Assembly (NCBI GenBank): GCA_964507235.1 | Contig: CAZDPE010000044.1 | Coordinates: 1 to 18,400 of the forward strand | Length of the DNA stretch: 18,400 nt | From: Suilimivivens sp964507235 | Lineage (GTDB): Bacteria > Bacillota > Clostridia > Lachnospirales > Lachnospiraceae | Direction of reading: 5' to 3' | Part shown: in pieces, positions 7,491 through 15,349 of the stretch | How positions within the stretch are numbered: position 1 is the stretch's first letter | Layout: each line of letters opens with the position of its first letter | Notes under the pieces: model-generated | What the model was told of the DNA's origin: nothing | Seen by the model: only the letters and a program-made list of their open reading frames with translations | Databases searched by the model: none | Program-made: the position numbers and the translations under genes

Positions 7491-7499
7491 ATTATAGCA
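7491..7499 (-). promoter_or_regulatory. Extended -10 promoter of the YjfB-family gene
   Basis: On the minus strand the sequence reads TGCTATAAT, an ideal -10 hexamer (7491-7496) with an upstream TG one base away. No good -35 is seen 17 bases upstream, which suits an extended -10 promoter. Transcription would start about 24 bases before the ATG at 7460. Confidence 0.6.
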
Positions 7500-7756
7500 T
7501 AAAACTGGAGAACAGGGAATGTTTTTTATGTTTTATCATACATTATTTTTTGTTTATGTTGTATAACATCTGAATTTTGAAAATTTTGGAAAAAACATTA
7601 AAAATACACAAAAAATATACAAAAACAGGTAGATTTATTTGTATATATGTTTTAAAATGAAAAGGAAGTTTTTTTACAGACAGGTATGTAGATGAAAAAC
7701 ATTGTATAATTTGCATAGTATATGGGGTGACAGTAAGCAGATAAAGGAGTGGGGAT
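7500..7756. other. AT-rich intergenic region between divergent YjfB-family and CdaR-type genes
   Basis: About 257 bases with no credible coding sequence. It contains a small inverted repeat ATGTT-GTAT-AACAT (7556-7569) and many A and T runs. A perfect TATAAT at 7705-7710 is a likely -10 for the regulator gene, though no convincing -35 accompanies it. The regulator's ribosome site AAGGAG (7744-7749) is 7 bases before its ATG. The region may hold operators for autoregulation, but none can be named. Confidence 0.5.
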
Positions 7757-8845
7757 ATGATTTCAAATCAGATATTGCAAAATACAATTGAGGGATTAAA
7801 AGCAATTGCAAGGGTTGAATTTTGTGTAATGGATACTGACGGAAAGGAAGTAGCATCTACTACCGGCAGCATGAATGCCGGAGGCAGCGGGGCGGCAGAA
7901 TTTGCAAAATCGCCGGCGGATTCCCAGGAGATACAGGGCTGTCAGTATTTTAAAATATTTGATGAACAGCAGCTGGAATATGTGCTGATTGCCGCCGGTA
8001 CAGGCGAAGATGTATATATGATAGGGAAAATGGCGGCTTTTCAGATTCAGAATCTTCTTGTGGCCTATAAGGAACGATTTGACAAGGATAATTTTATCAA
8101 GAATCTGCTCCTTGATAATCTGCTTTTGATTGATATTTACAGCCGCGCGAAGAAGCTTCATATCCAAACGGATGTAAACCGTGTTGTTATGATTATAGAA
8201 ACGGACAATGGCAGGGACAGCAATACGCTGGAAGCAATGAGGACATTTCTTGGCAGCAACAGTAAAGATTTTGTTACTGCTGTGGATGAAAACAGTGTGA
8301 TTGTAGTTAAGGATTTATCCGAAGGGGACAGCTCCAAAGAAATTGAAAAGGCAGCAGGAGGCATAGAGAACTACCTCAACAAAGAAGGACTGGCCGGCAT
8401 ACATATTGCATATGGCACGGTGGTTAAGGAAATTAAAGAAGTAAGCCGCTCCTACAAGGAGGCGAAGATGGCTCTTGATGTAGGAAAGATTTTCTTTGAT
8501 GACCGCAGTATTATTGCATACAGTGAATTGGGAATCGGCCGTTTGATTTACCAGCTTCCTATTCCGCTTTGCAAGATGTTTATTAAAGAAATATTCGGCG
8601 GTAAGAGTCCGGATGATTTTGATGAAGAAACTCTTACCACCATTAATAAATTTTTTGAAAACAGCCTGAATGTATCCGAAACCTCCAGGCAGCTGTTTAT
8701 TCACAGAAATACGCTGGTATACCGTCTGGATAAGCTGCAGAAAAGCACGGGACTGGATCTTCGTGTTTTCGAGGATGCAATTACCTTCAGGATTGCTCTT
8801 ATGGTTGTGAAATACATGAATTATATGGAAAGCTTTGAATATTAA
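7757..8845 (+). CDS. CdaR/PucR-type transcriptional regulator
   Basis: A 362-residue regulator. The C-terminal helix-turn-helix (about 305-335, VSETSRQLFIHRNTLVYRLD) is the hallmark of the CdaR/PucR family (Pfam HTH_30), in which the second helix contains HRNT-x-x-YRL. The N-terminal part (MISNQILQNTIEGLKAIARV...VMDTDGKEVAST) resembles the sugar-diacid recognition domain of CdaR. The middle region (about 160-290) fits a degenerate GGDEF-like domain seen in this family. Known members sense sugar diacids, purines or amino acids, but no such pathway is adjacent. Instead ftsE begins 19 bases after its stop, so it is probably co-transcribed with the division genes. Its ligand and targets are unknown. 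Confidence 0.87.
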   Translation: MISNQILQNTIEGLKAIARVEFCVMDTDGKEVASTTGSMNAGGSGAAEFAKSPADSQEIQGCQYFKIFDEQQLEYVLIAAGTGEDVYMIGKMAAFQIQNLLVAYKERFDKDNFIKNLLLDNLLLIDIYSRAKKLHIQTDVNRVVMIIETDNGRDSNTLEAMRTFLGSNSKDFVTAVDENSVIVVKDLSEGDSSKEIEKAAGGIENYLNKEGLAGIHIAYGTVVKEIKEVSRSYKEAKMALDVGKIFFDDRSIIAYSELGIGRLIYQLPIPLCKMFIKEIFGGKSPDDFDEETLTTINKFFENSLNVSETSRQLFIHRNTLVYRLDKLQKSTGLDLRVFEDAITFRIALMVVKYMNYMESFEY

Positions 8846-8864
8846 AATACAGGTGGTGAAAGAT

Positions 8865-9614
8865 TTGGCTAAGAGTGAAGCAAGAGGCAGGAGAAGAAAA
8901 AATACATCGGCGGGCAATGACGAAATTATTACACTTAATAATGTAAGTAAGGCGTATGCTACCGGCGCACCTGCATTAAATGGTGTGGATTTGCATATTA
9001 AAAAGGGAGAATTTGTATTTATAGTAGGGGACAGCGGTTCGGGAAAGTCCACGATGATTAAACTGCTCCTTCGTGAACTGGTGCCTACTTCCGGTGAAAT
9101 TAATGTTATGGGTTATGACCTGACAAGAATCAGGCATAGAAAGATACCCAAGTTCAGAAGAAATCTCGGGATAGTTTTCCAGGACTTCCGCCTGTTAAAG
9201 GACAGAAATGTATATGAAAATGTAGCCTTTGCACAGCGTATTGTTCAGGTTTCCAGCAAGGATATTAAAAGGAATGTTCCCAGCATTCTTGCAACAGTGG
9301 GACTGGCAGGCAAATATAAGGCAAAGCCCAGGCAGTTATCAGGCGGGGAGCAGCAGAGAGTTGCCATTGCAAGAGCCTTGGTAAACAGACCCAGTATTCT
9401 GCTGGCGGATGAACCTACGGGTAATCTGGACCCCAAGAATTCATGGGAGATTATGAAGCTGCTGGAGCAAATAAATGAAAATGGCACTACAGTCCTGGTG
9501 GTAACCCATAACCGTGAAATTGTTAATGCCATGCAAAAAAGAGTTGTTACCATGAAAAAGGGCGTTATTGTCAGCGATGAAGAAAAGGGCGGTTATATAG
9601 ACGATGAGGATTAG
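8865..9614 (+). CDS. ftsE: Cell-division ABC transporter ATPase FtsE
   Basis: FtsE is the cytoplasmic ATPase of the FtsEX complex, which uses ATP hydrolysis to activate peptidoglycan hydrolases across the membrane during division. All ABC motifs are present: Walker A GDSGSGKST (55-63), the Q-loop in FQDFRLL, signature LSGGE (158-162), Walker B ending Asp182-Glu183, and His215. I chose the TTG at 8865 because AGGTGG (8851-8856) lies 8 bases before it. An upstream in-frame TTG at 8835 would overlap the regulator gene. The 249-residue product has a basic N-terminal tail of about 20 residues beyond the usual family length. It overlaps ftsX by 11 bases, as is usual for this pair. Confidence 0.95.
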   Translation: MAKSEARGRRRKNTSAGNDEIITLNNVSKAYATGAPALNGVDLHIKKGEFVFIVGDSGSGKSTMIKLLLRELVPTSGEINVMGYDLTRIRHRKIPKFRRNLGIVFQDFRLLKDRNVYENVAFAQRIVQVSSKDIKRNVPSILATVGLAGKYKAKPRQLSGGEQQRVAIARALVNRPSILLADEPTGNLDPKNSWEIMKLLEQINENGTTVLVVTHNREIVNAMQKRVVTMKKGVIVSDEEKGGYIDDED

Positions 9615-10500
9615 TACATTTTTTTATACAATCAAACAGGGAATCATTAATATATTCAGAAACAAATGGTTCTCGCTTGCATCCATAGCAACAATCGGAG
9701 CCTGCCTGTTTTTATTCGGTCTTTTTTATTCCGTACTTATCAATGTGCAGAGCATTGTAAAAACAGCCCAGGAAGTCGTGTCGATAGAGGTGCTTTTTGA
9801 TGAAGGAATCAGTCAGGAGCGCATTGAGGAAATCGGGGAACTGATTGATAAACGGCCTGAGGTTTCTTCAAAAAATTTTATATCAGCTGATGAGGCATGG
9901 GATAGCTTTAAGGAAGAATACCTGGGTGAATATGCGGATGGTTTTACGGAAAATCCGCTGGAAAATTCCGCCAGCTATGAGATTTTTTTAAATGATGTAT
10001 CCATGCAGCCGGCGCTTGTTACCTATTTGGAAGGAGTGGAAGGGGTCAGAACTGTAAACCGTTCGGAAATAGCGGCAGCCACCCTGACCGGCGTGAATGC
10101 GCTGATAGCTTATGTTTCCATAGGAATTATTGTAATTTTATTTGCAGTATCCATATTCCTGATCAGCAATACTGTTACCATAGGAATTTCAGTCAGAAAA
10201 GAAGAGATTACCATTATGAAATATATTGGGGCAACCGATTTTTTTGTCCGTTCTCCTTTTGTTATTGAAGGCATGATGATAGGTGCAATCGGCGCGCTGA
10301 TTCCTTTGGGAATTATCTATGTGATTTATAATCAGGTAATTGAATATATTGTTACAAAGTTTTCGATGCTGATGAAGCTTCTTTCTTTTGTGCCGGTTGA
10401 AACAATTTTTTCACAGCTCCTTCCGGTTTCGCTGATTCTGGGTGTGGGAATCGGTTTTCTCGGAAGTATTGTAACAGTCAGGAAGCATTTAAGAGTATAA
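9604..10500 (+). CDS. ftsX: Cell-division membrane protein FtsX
   Basis: FtsX is the membrane partner of FtsE. The 298-residue protein has the standard layout: a cytoplasmic N-terminal helix, a first membrane segment (about 23-43), a large extracytoplasmic loop (about 44-165) that contacts hydrolases, then three further membrane segments (about 167-192, 218-245 and 268-292). The cytoplasmic turn RKEEITIMKYIGATDFFVRSPF near 198-219, split here by the family's coupling helix, is typical of the FtsX permease fold and contacts FtsE. The ATG at 9604 lies inside the end of ftsE, so the two are translationally coupled. The M23 protein starts 22 bases after its stop and is the likely hydrolase partner. 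Confidence 0.95.
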   Translation: MRISTFFYTIKQGIINIFRNKWFSLASIATIGACLFLFGLFYSVLINVQSIVKTAQEVVSIEVLFDEGISQERIEEIGELIDKRPEVSSKNFISADEAWDSFKEEYLGEYADGFTENPLENSASYEIFLNDVSMQPALVTYLEGVEGVRTVNRSEIAAATLTGVNALIAYVSIGIIVILFAVSIFLISNTVTIGISVRKEEITIMKYIGATDFFVRSPFVIEGMMIGAIGALIPLGIIYVIYNQVIEYIVTKFSMLMKLLSFVPVETIFSQLLPVSLILGVGIGFLGSIVTVRKHLRV

Positions 10501-10522
10501 ACGATTAAAGAATGGGAATAAG

Positions 10523-11743
10523 ATGAAAAGATGGAAAAGAGTACTGTGCCTGCTGATTGGTCTGGCCCTTGTTTTTTCGACAGGTATTAACTGTCAGAAT
10601 ACTGCATATGCCAGTGAACTGACGAATGACAGCATTAAACAGAAGGAAGAAGAAATCAAAAAGGCCAAGGAAGAAAAGCAGTCGCTTCAGAACGGTCTGA
10701 CCAATGTGAAGGAAGTGAAAAAGCAGCTGGAAGAATCCAAGGCGAATTTGTCCAGTTATATTGAAGAGCTGGATGCCAATCTGGCTGCCATACAGGCAAA
10801 GATTGATGAATTTAAGAAAATGATTTCACAGAAGGAAGAAGAAATAGATCAAAAAACCGTTGAGCTGGAAGAGGCAGTTGCTGTTCAGGAAGCGCAGTAT
10901 GAAGCCATGAAAGCCAGAATTAAGTTTATGTATGAGAAGGGAGATGTCCTGTATCTGGAACTGGTTTTTCAATCGGAAAGCTTCGGAGAAATGCTGAATA
11001 AGGCGGAATATATTGAAATGATGTCAGCATATGACAGAAAAATGCTGGATGAATATGTACAGCAGGCTGAATATGTGGCGCTTTGCAAGGAAGAGCTGGA
11101 AGAGGAAAAGGGCGTTTTGGAGGAAGCTAAAAAGTCTGTAGAGGCAGAGGAAGCATCCTTAAACGAATTAATTACAGCGAAGGAACAAGAGATTACGGCT
11201 GTTTCATCAGATATTCAAACCAAGGAAGCGGCAATTGCCGAGTATGAAGCGGAAATTGCATCTCAAAATGAAACCATAGCAGCGATGGAAAAAGCGGTGG
11301 CGGAAGAAAGGGCAAAGCTGGCGGAGGAGCAGAACAGAAAGTATGATGGCGGTATCTTTACCTGGCCGGCGCCTTCTTATACGAGAATTTCTGATGATTA
11401 CGGTTACAGAATTCATCCTACATTGGGAGTTCAGCAGTTTCATAATGGTGTCGATATGGCAGCTCCCGGAGGAAGCGCCATACTGGCAGCATACGACGGA
11501 AAAGTTGTGGCGGCAGCTTACAGCAGCAGTATGGGAAATTATATTATGATTGACCATGGCGACAGTTTATATACAATTTATATGCATGCTTCGGCTCTGT
11601 ATGTTTCTAAAGGAGCGGAGGTGCATAAAGGGGATAAAATAGCAGCGGTGGGAAGCACCGGCCGTTCAACGGGAAATCATCTTCATTTCAGCGTCAGATT
11701 GAATGGAAATTATGTAAGCCCGTGGAATTATTTGAGGGGATAA
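10523..11743 (+). CDS. Secreted coiled-coil M23 peptidase, EnvC/PcsB-like FtsEX partner
   Basis: A 406-residue exported murein hydrolase or hydrolase activator. A signal peptide covers about 1-31, with an AYA-S cleavage site. Residues 34-270 form long coiled coils rich in Glu, Lys and Ala, the part that in EnvC and PcsB contacts the FtsX loop. Residues 280-406 are a LytM/M23 zinc-peptidase domain. It keeps the metal and catalytic residues: His307 and Asp311 in HNGVD, His355 in YMHAS, and His386 and His388 in HLH. This differs from E. coli EnvC, whose LytM domain is degenerate and only activates amidases, so this protein may cut peptidoglycan itself. Its place directly after ftsEX supports a division role. 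Confidence 0.92.
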   Translation: MKRWKRVLCLLIGLALVFSTGINCQNTAYASELTNDSIKQKEEEIKKAKEEKQSLQNGLTNVKEVKKQLEESKANLSSYIEELDANLAAIQAKIDEFKKMISQKEEEIDQKTVELEEAVAVQEAQYEAMKARIKFMYEKGDVLYLELVFQSESFGEMLNKAEYIEMMSAYDRKMLDEYVQQAEYVALCKEELEEEKGVLEEAKKSVEAEEASLNELITAKEQEITAVSSDIQTKEAAIAEYEAEIASQNETIAAMEKAVAEERAKLAEEQNRKYDGGIFTWPAPSYTRISDDYGYRIHPTLGVQQFHNGVDMAAPGGSAILAAYDGKVVAAAYSSSMGNYIMIDHGDSLYTIYMHASALYVSKGAEVHKGDKIAAVGSTGRSTGNHLHFSVRLNGNYVSPWNYLRG

Positions 11744-11768
11744 GCAGATTTGGATTGGAGTGGTTTTT

Positions 11769-13115
11769 GTGCATACTGAAAGTGAATTGCAAAAAAATGA
11801 ATTACAGGAAGATAAATTTCAGAATGGCGGACTACCGGAAAAAAGGCCTGATCAGGAAGAAAAGGATAAGAAGAAAAATTCTCATATTCGCGGATTTGTC
11901 AGCGGACTGATATTTGGCGTTTTCATCAGTGCACTTGTAGCTGGCGGCATTTATATTACCAGAAATTTTTTTTATCTCATACAGCTGCAAAGTGAGCAGA
12001 CAAGCGCAGATTCGGGAAGTTCTGACGGGAGCGTAATCAATACGGAAACCCTGAAGAAGATGAAAACCATTGAAGAAGTAATAAATTCTTATTATTATGG
12101 GGATGCGGTATCTGCGCAGGAGCTTCAGGATGGAATATACAAGGGAATGGTAACAGCGCTGAATGATCCGTATTCGGAGTATTATACAAAGGAAGAACTG
12201 GAGGACACCCTGAACAGCAATCAGGGAATTTCCTATGGAATCGGCGCATATATCAGCCTGAGTGAAGAAATGAATTCTGCCATGATCAGCGGTGTAATGG
12301 AAGGCACCCCTGCAGAAGAAGCCGGTCTTCGGGAAGGTGACATTATTTACAAGGTAGATGAGAAAGAAACCATGGGGCTGAGTGTGACCCAGGTGGTAAG
12401 CCTTGTAAAGGGGCAGGAAAATACTACCGTTCATTTGACTATTTACAGAGAGGGCGAACCTGACTTCCTTGAAATGGATGTTGTACGCGGAAAGTTGATT
12501 GAAACGGAAACGGTTCAGAGCGGTATGCTGGAGGATACGGATAATATAGGGTATCTGCGAATCAGAGAATTTGATGCCGTGACAGTTGACCAGTTTAATG
12601 AGGCGATGGCGGAATTGAAGGCTTCCGATATGAAAGGACTGATTCTTGATTTGCGAAGTAATCCCGGAGGCGATTTGACGGCTGTGGTAGAAGTGGCCAG
12701 AAGGCTTTTACCGGAAGGACTTGTTGTATATACGGAGGATAAGGCTGGCAAGCGTACGGAATATACCTGTGACGGTACCCATGAGATTCAAATTCCCATG
12801 GCAGTTTTGGTAAACAATTATTCGGCAAGCGCTTCCGAAATACTGGCGGGAGCCATTAAAGATTATAATAAGGGAACGCTGATAGGCACCACGACTTACG
12901 GGAAGGGAATTGTACAGCGGATTAACCGCTTAGATGACGGCACTGCAGTAAAGCTTACTGTGAGCGCATATTTCACTCCTTCAGGAACCAATATTCATGG
13001 AATCGGCATAGAACCTGATATAGAACTTGAATATGATTATGACGCTTATGACAAAGACGGCACCGATAATCAGGTGGAAAAAGCCATAGAAATTCTGGAA
13101 GGGAAAACAGAATAA
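11769..13115 (+). CDS. S41 family C-terminal processing peptidase (CtpA/Prc-like)
   Basis: A membrane-anchored serine protease of 448 residues. A charged cytoplasmic tail of about 40 residues precedes one membrane segment (GFVSGLIFGVFISALVAGGI). A PDZ domain (about 145-235) and the S41 catalytic domain follow outside the membrane. The Ser-Lys dyad is Ser354 (middle serine of SASASEI) and Lys379 in YGKGIVQ, with the 25-residue spacing seen in E. coli Prc. I chose the GTG at 11769 because GGAG (11757-11760) lies 8 bases before it; a GTG at 11760 would overlap that site. It follows the M23 gene by 25 bases and is likely the last gene of the ftsEX operon. A role in trimming the hydrolase or other envelope proteins is inferred. 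Confidence 0.93.
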   Translation: MHTESELQKNELQEDKFQNGGLPEKRPDQEEKDKKKNSHIRGFVSGLIFGVFISALVAGGIYITRNFFYLIQLQSEQTSADSGSSDGSVINTETLKKMKTIEEVINSYYYGDAVSAQELQDGIYKGMVTALNDPYSEYYTKEELEDTLNSNQGISYGIGAYISLSEEMNSAMISGVMEGTPAEEAGLREGDIIYKVDEKETMGLSVTQVVSLVKGQENTTVHLTIYREGEPDFLEMDVVRGKLIETETVQSGMLEDTDNIGYLRIREFDAVTVDQFNEAMAELKASDMKGLILDLRSNPGGDLTAVVEVARRLLPEGLVVYTEDKAGKRTEYTCDGTHEIQIPMAVLVNNYSASASEILAGAIKDYNKGTLIGTTTYGKGIVQRINRLDDGTAVKLTVSAYFTPSGTNIHGIGIEPDIELEYDYDAYDKDGTDNQVEKAIEILEGKTE

Positions 13116-13124
13116 AATGTTCAT

Positions 13125-13169
13125 AAAAAAGTACAGAACAAAAGTTCGGTTTTGCTCTGTACTTTTTTT
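13125..13169 (+). terminator. Terminator of the ftsEX operon
   Basis: AAAAAAGTACAGA (from 13125) pairs with TCTGTACTTTTTT (ending 13168), with an inner CAAAA/TTTTG pairing capped by a GTTCGG loop, followed by Ts. It lies 10 bases after the S41 stop and separates the operon from uvrB. Confidence 0.85.
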
Positions 13170-13177
13170 GTGTTGTT

Positions 13178-13186
13178 TGTTATAAT
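13178..13186 (+). promoter_or_regulatory. Extended -10 promoter of uvrBA
   Basis: TGTTATAAT gives a perfect -10 hexamer (13181-13186) with an upstream TG. No good -35 is seen at the right distance. Transcription would start near 13193, only about 16 bases before the ATG, leaving a leader barely longer than the ribosome site GAGGAG (13194-13199). No LexA/DinR box is obvious nearby. Confidence 0.65.
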
Positions 13187-13208
13187 GTGGCATGAGGAGA
13201 ATTAATAT

Positions 13209-15308
13209 ATGGATCATTTTGTATTACATTCAGAATATCAGCCTACCGGTGACCAGCCGCAGGCAATTAAAGACCTGGTGGACGGATTTAAGCAGGGAAA
13301 TCAGTTTCAGACATTGCTTGGCGTTACCGGATCCGGCAAGACATTCACGATGGCCAATGTCATCCAGGCATTGAATAAGCCCACGCTGGTAATTGCCCAC
13401 AATAAGACACTGGCCGGACAGCTCTATGGAGAGTTTAAGGAATTTTTTCCTGAAAACGCGGTAGAATATTTTGTATCCTATTATGATTATTATCAACCGG
13501 AGGCATATGTACCTTCTTCAGATACCTATATAGCGAAGGATTCGTCCGTCAATGACGAAATTGATAAGCTGCGTCTTTCCGCTACAGCATCTCTTTCTGA
13601 GAGGAGAGATGTTATCGTGGTGGCCAGCGTGTCTTGTATCTACGGATTGGGAAGCCCCGATGATTATAAGGAAATGATAGTTTCCTTAAGGCCGGGGATG
13701 GTTAAAGACAGAGATCAGGTTATCCGGGAACTGATAGATATTCAGTATGACAGAAATGATTTGGATGTGGAAAGAGGCTGTTTCAGGGTGCGGGGAGATG
13801 TGGTGGAAATTTACCCGGCCCAGGGCGGTGATTATTTGATTCGGGTAGAGTTTTTCGGAGATGAAATTGACAGAATTGCCGAAACGGATCCATTGACAGG
13901 TCAGGTGCATGCAAGTCTTACCCATATAGCTATTTTTCCTGCTTCCCATTATGTGGTTCCTCAGGAAAAAATCAATGCGGCATGCAGGGCAATTGAATCG
14001 GAGTTAGAAGAGAGAATCCGCTATTTTAAAGGTGAAGATAAACTGTTGGAAGCACAGAGGATATCGGAGAGAACGAATTTTGATATTGAAATGCTGCGGG
14101 AAACAGGTTTCTGTTCCGGCATAGAGAATTATTCGAGGCATCTGAACGGCATGCCTGAGGGAGCCACGCCCCATACCCTGATGGATTATTTCGGGGATGA
14201 TTATTTGATTATTATTGATGAATCGCATATGACAATTCCGCAGATAGGAGCTATGTATACAGGTGACCGTTCCCGAAAGACCACTCTTGTGGATTATGGC
14301 TTTCGGCTTCCGTCTGCGCTTGACAACAGACCATTGTGTTTTGAAGAGTTTGAGCAGCATATTGACCAGATGATGTTTGTGTCAGCTACGCCGTCCTCCT
14401 ATGAGGAAGAGCATGAACTGCTCAGGACAGAACAGATAATTCGTCCCACCGGTCTGCTTGATCCGGAAATATCGGTGCGCCCTGTGGAAGGTCAGATAGA
14501 TGACCTGATATCTGAAGTAAATAAGGAAACAGAAAAACATAATAAAGTTCTGGTAACCACGCTGACCAAGAGAATGGCTGAAGATCTGACGGATTATATG
14601 AAGGATGCGGGAATCCGGGTTAAGTATCTTCATTCCGATATTGACACGCTGGAGAGGGCGGAAATTATCAGGGATATGCGTCTTGATGTGTTTGATGTGC
14701 TGGTCGGAATCAATCTGCTGAGGGAAGGACTTGATATTCCGGAAATTTCTCTGGTGGCCATACTGGATGCAGATAAAGAAGGGTTTCTTCGTTCCGAAAC
14801 TTCATTAATACAGACTATTGGCCGTGCAGCAAGAAATGCGGAAGGACATGTTATTATGTATGCTGACAATATGACGGATTCCATGAAAGCAGCTATTGGG
14901 GAAACCGAAAGAAGGCGCAGCATTCAGAAAAAATATAATGAAGAGCATGGGATTACTCCCCAGACAATTAAGAAGGCTGTGAGAGATTTGATCAGTGTTT
15001 CCAGGGTAATCGAGAGCGAGGAACTGAGGTTTGAAAAGGATCCTGAGTCCATGAACAGAGGAGAACTGGAAAAGCTGATTGCAAAGGTGCAGAAGCAGAT
15101 GAAACAGGCTGCAGCGGATTTGAATTTTGAAGCAGCGGCGGAAATGCGTGATAAGATGGTGGAACTGAAGAAGAAGCTTAAGGATTTGGAAGACGACGAA
15201 AAAACTGAGTGTCAGTCAGTACCCCGCTGCAATCAACGGAGTATTGACCCTCGCGGCATTCGTCAAGGTCATAGAAGCATGACTTTGACGAATTGCCCAC
15301 GGGAATAA
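13209..15308 (+). CDS. uvrB: Excinuclease ABC subunit B (UvrB) with an unusual C-terminal tail
   Basis: UvrB is the damage-verifying helicase-like subunit of nucleotide excision repair; it receives DNA from UvrA and recruits UvrC. Walker A is GVTGSGKT (38-45), the beta-hairpin YYDYYQPEAYVPSSDTYIA inserts between DNA strands, Asp337-Glu-Ser-His is motif II, and LREGLDIPE and QTIGRAARN are helicase motifs. A UVR domain (about 622-657) binds UvrC. The family usually ends near 660-673 residues. This protein runs to 699, and residues 665-699 are a Cys/Arg/Pro-rich tail unlike any UvrB, encoded by a hairpin repeat (15202-15305). The core looks intact and the UVR domain is complete, so function is probably kept. 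uvrA starts 41 bases later. Confidence 0.95.
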   Translation: MDHFVLHSEYQPTGDQPQAIKDLVDGFKQGNQFQTLLGVTGSGKTFTMANVIQALNKPTLVIAHNKTLAGQLYGEFKEFFPENAVEYFVSYYDYYQPEAYVPSSDTYIAKDSSVNDEIDKLRLSATASLSERRDVIVVASVSCIYGLGSPDDYKEMIVSLRPGMVKDRDQVIRELIDIQYDRNDLDVERGCFRVRGDVVEIYPAQGGDYLIRVEFFGDEIDRIAETDPLTGQVHASLTHIAIFPASHYVVPQEKINAACRAIESELEERIRYFKGEDKLLEAQRISERTNFDIEMLRETGFCSGIENYSRHLNGMPEGATPHTLMDYFGDDYLIIIDESHMTIPQIGAMYTGDRSRKTTLVDYGFRLPSALDNRPLCFEEFEQHIDQMMFVSATPSSYEEEHELLRTEQIIRPTGLLDPEISVRPVEGQIDDLISEVNKETEKHNKVLVTTLTKRMAEDLTDYMKDAGIRVKYLHSDIDTLERAEIIRDMRLDVFDVLVGINLLREGLDIPEISLVAILDADKEGFLRSETSLIQTIGRAARNAEGHVIMYADNMTDSMKAAIGETERRRSIQKKYNEEHGITPQTIKKAVRDLISVSRVIESEELRFEKDPESMNRGELEKLIAKVQKQMKQAAADLNFEAAAEMRDKMVELKKKLKDLEDDEKTECQSVPRCNQRSIDPRGIRQGHRSMTLTNCPRE
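15202..15308. repeat. Hairpin-forming repeat-like element fused to the 3' end of uvrB
   Basis: ATTCGTCAAGGTCAT (15258-15272) pairs with ATGACTTTGACGAAT (15279-15293) over a six-base loop AGAAGC: 15 pairs with one G-U. Upstream, CCGC/GCGG and TCAA/TTGA pairings between about 15212 and 15256 suggest a second, weaker hairpin. The block supplies the last 35 codons and the stop of uvrB. Its codon content and protein product look unlike coding sequence. The style recalls dispersed palindromic intergenic repeats of Lachnospiraceae, but I could not compare it with other copies. There is no T tract, so it is not a terminator. Confidence 0.6.
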
Positions 15309-15349
15309 AATTTAAAAACGGCGCCATAATGCGCAGAATAGAGGAAAAA

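Noticed and set aside
7500..7756. A structured regulatory RNA in the long leader of the CdaR-type gene
   Set aside because: Only a short 5-base-arm inverted repeat and AT-rich runs were found, with no conserved riboswitch-like core.
8315..9052. A 245-residue minus-strand open frame opposite the CdaR-type gene and ftsE
   Set aside because: It is antisense to two well-supported genes, spans their junction and shows no family features.
11832..12434. A 200-residue minus-strand open frame opposite the S41 protease gene
   Set aside because: It is a shadow of the protease coding sequence, with no ribosome site or recognisable motif.
15202..15308. A frameshift in uvrB as the cause of the odd tail
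   Set aside because: The frame is continuous and the complete UVR domain ends at the expected length. The extra residues come after it, so replacement of the stop by a repeat fits better than a frameshift.
15293..15349. Longer UvrA starting at TTG 15293 or ATG 15329
   Set aside because: Neither start has a ribosome site, the first lies in the repeat arm, and UvrA homology begins after the ATG at 15350, which has AGAGG at 5 bases.
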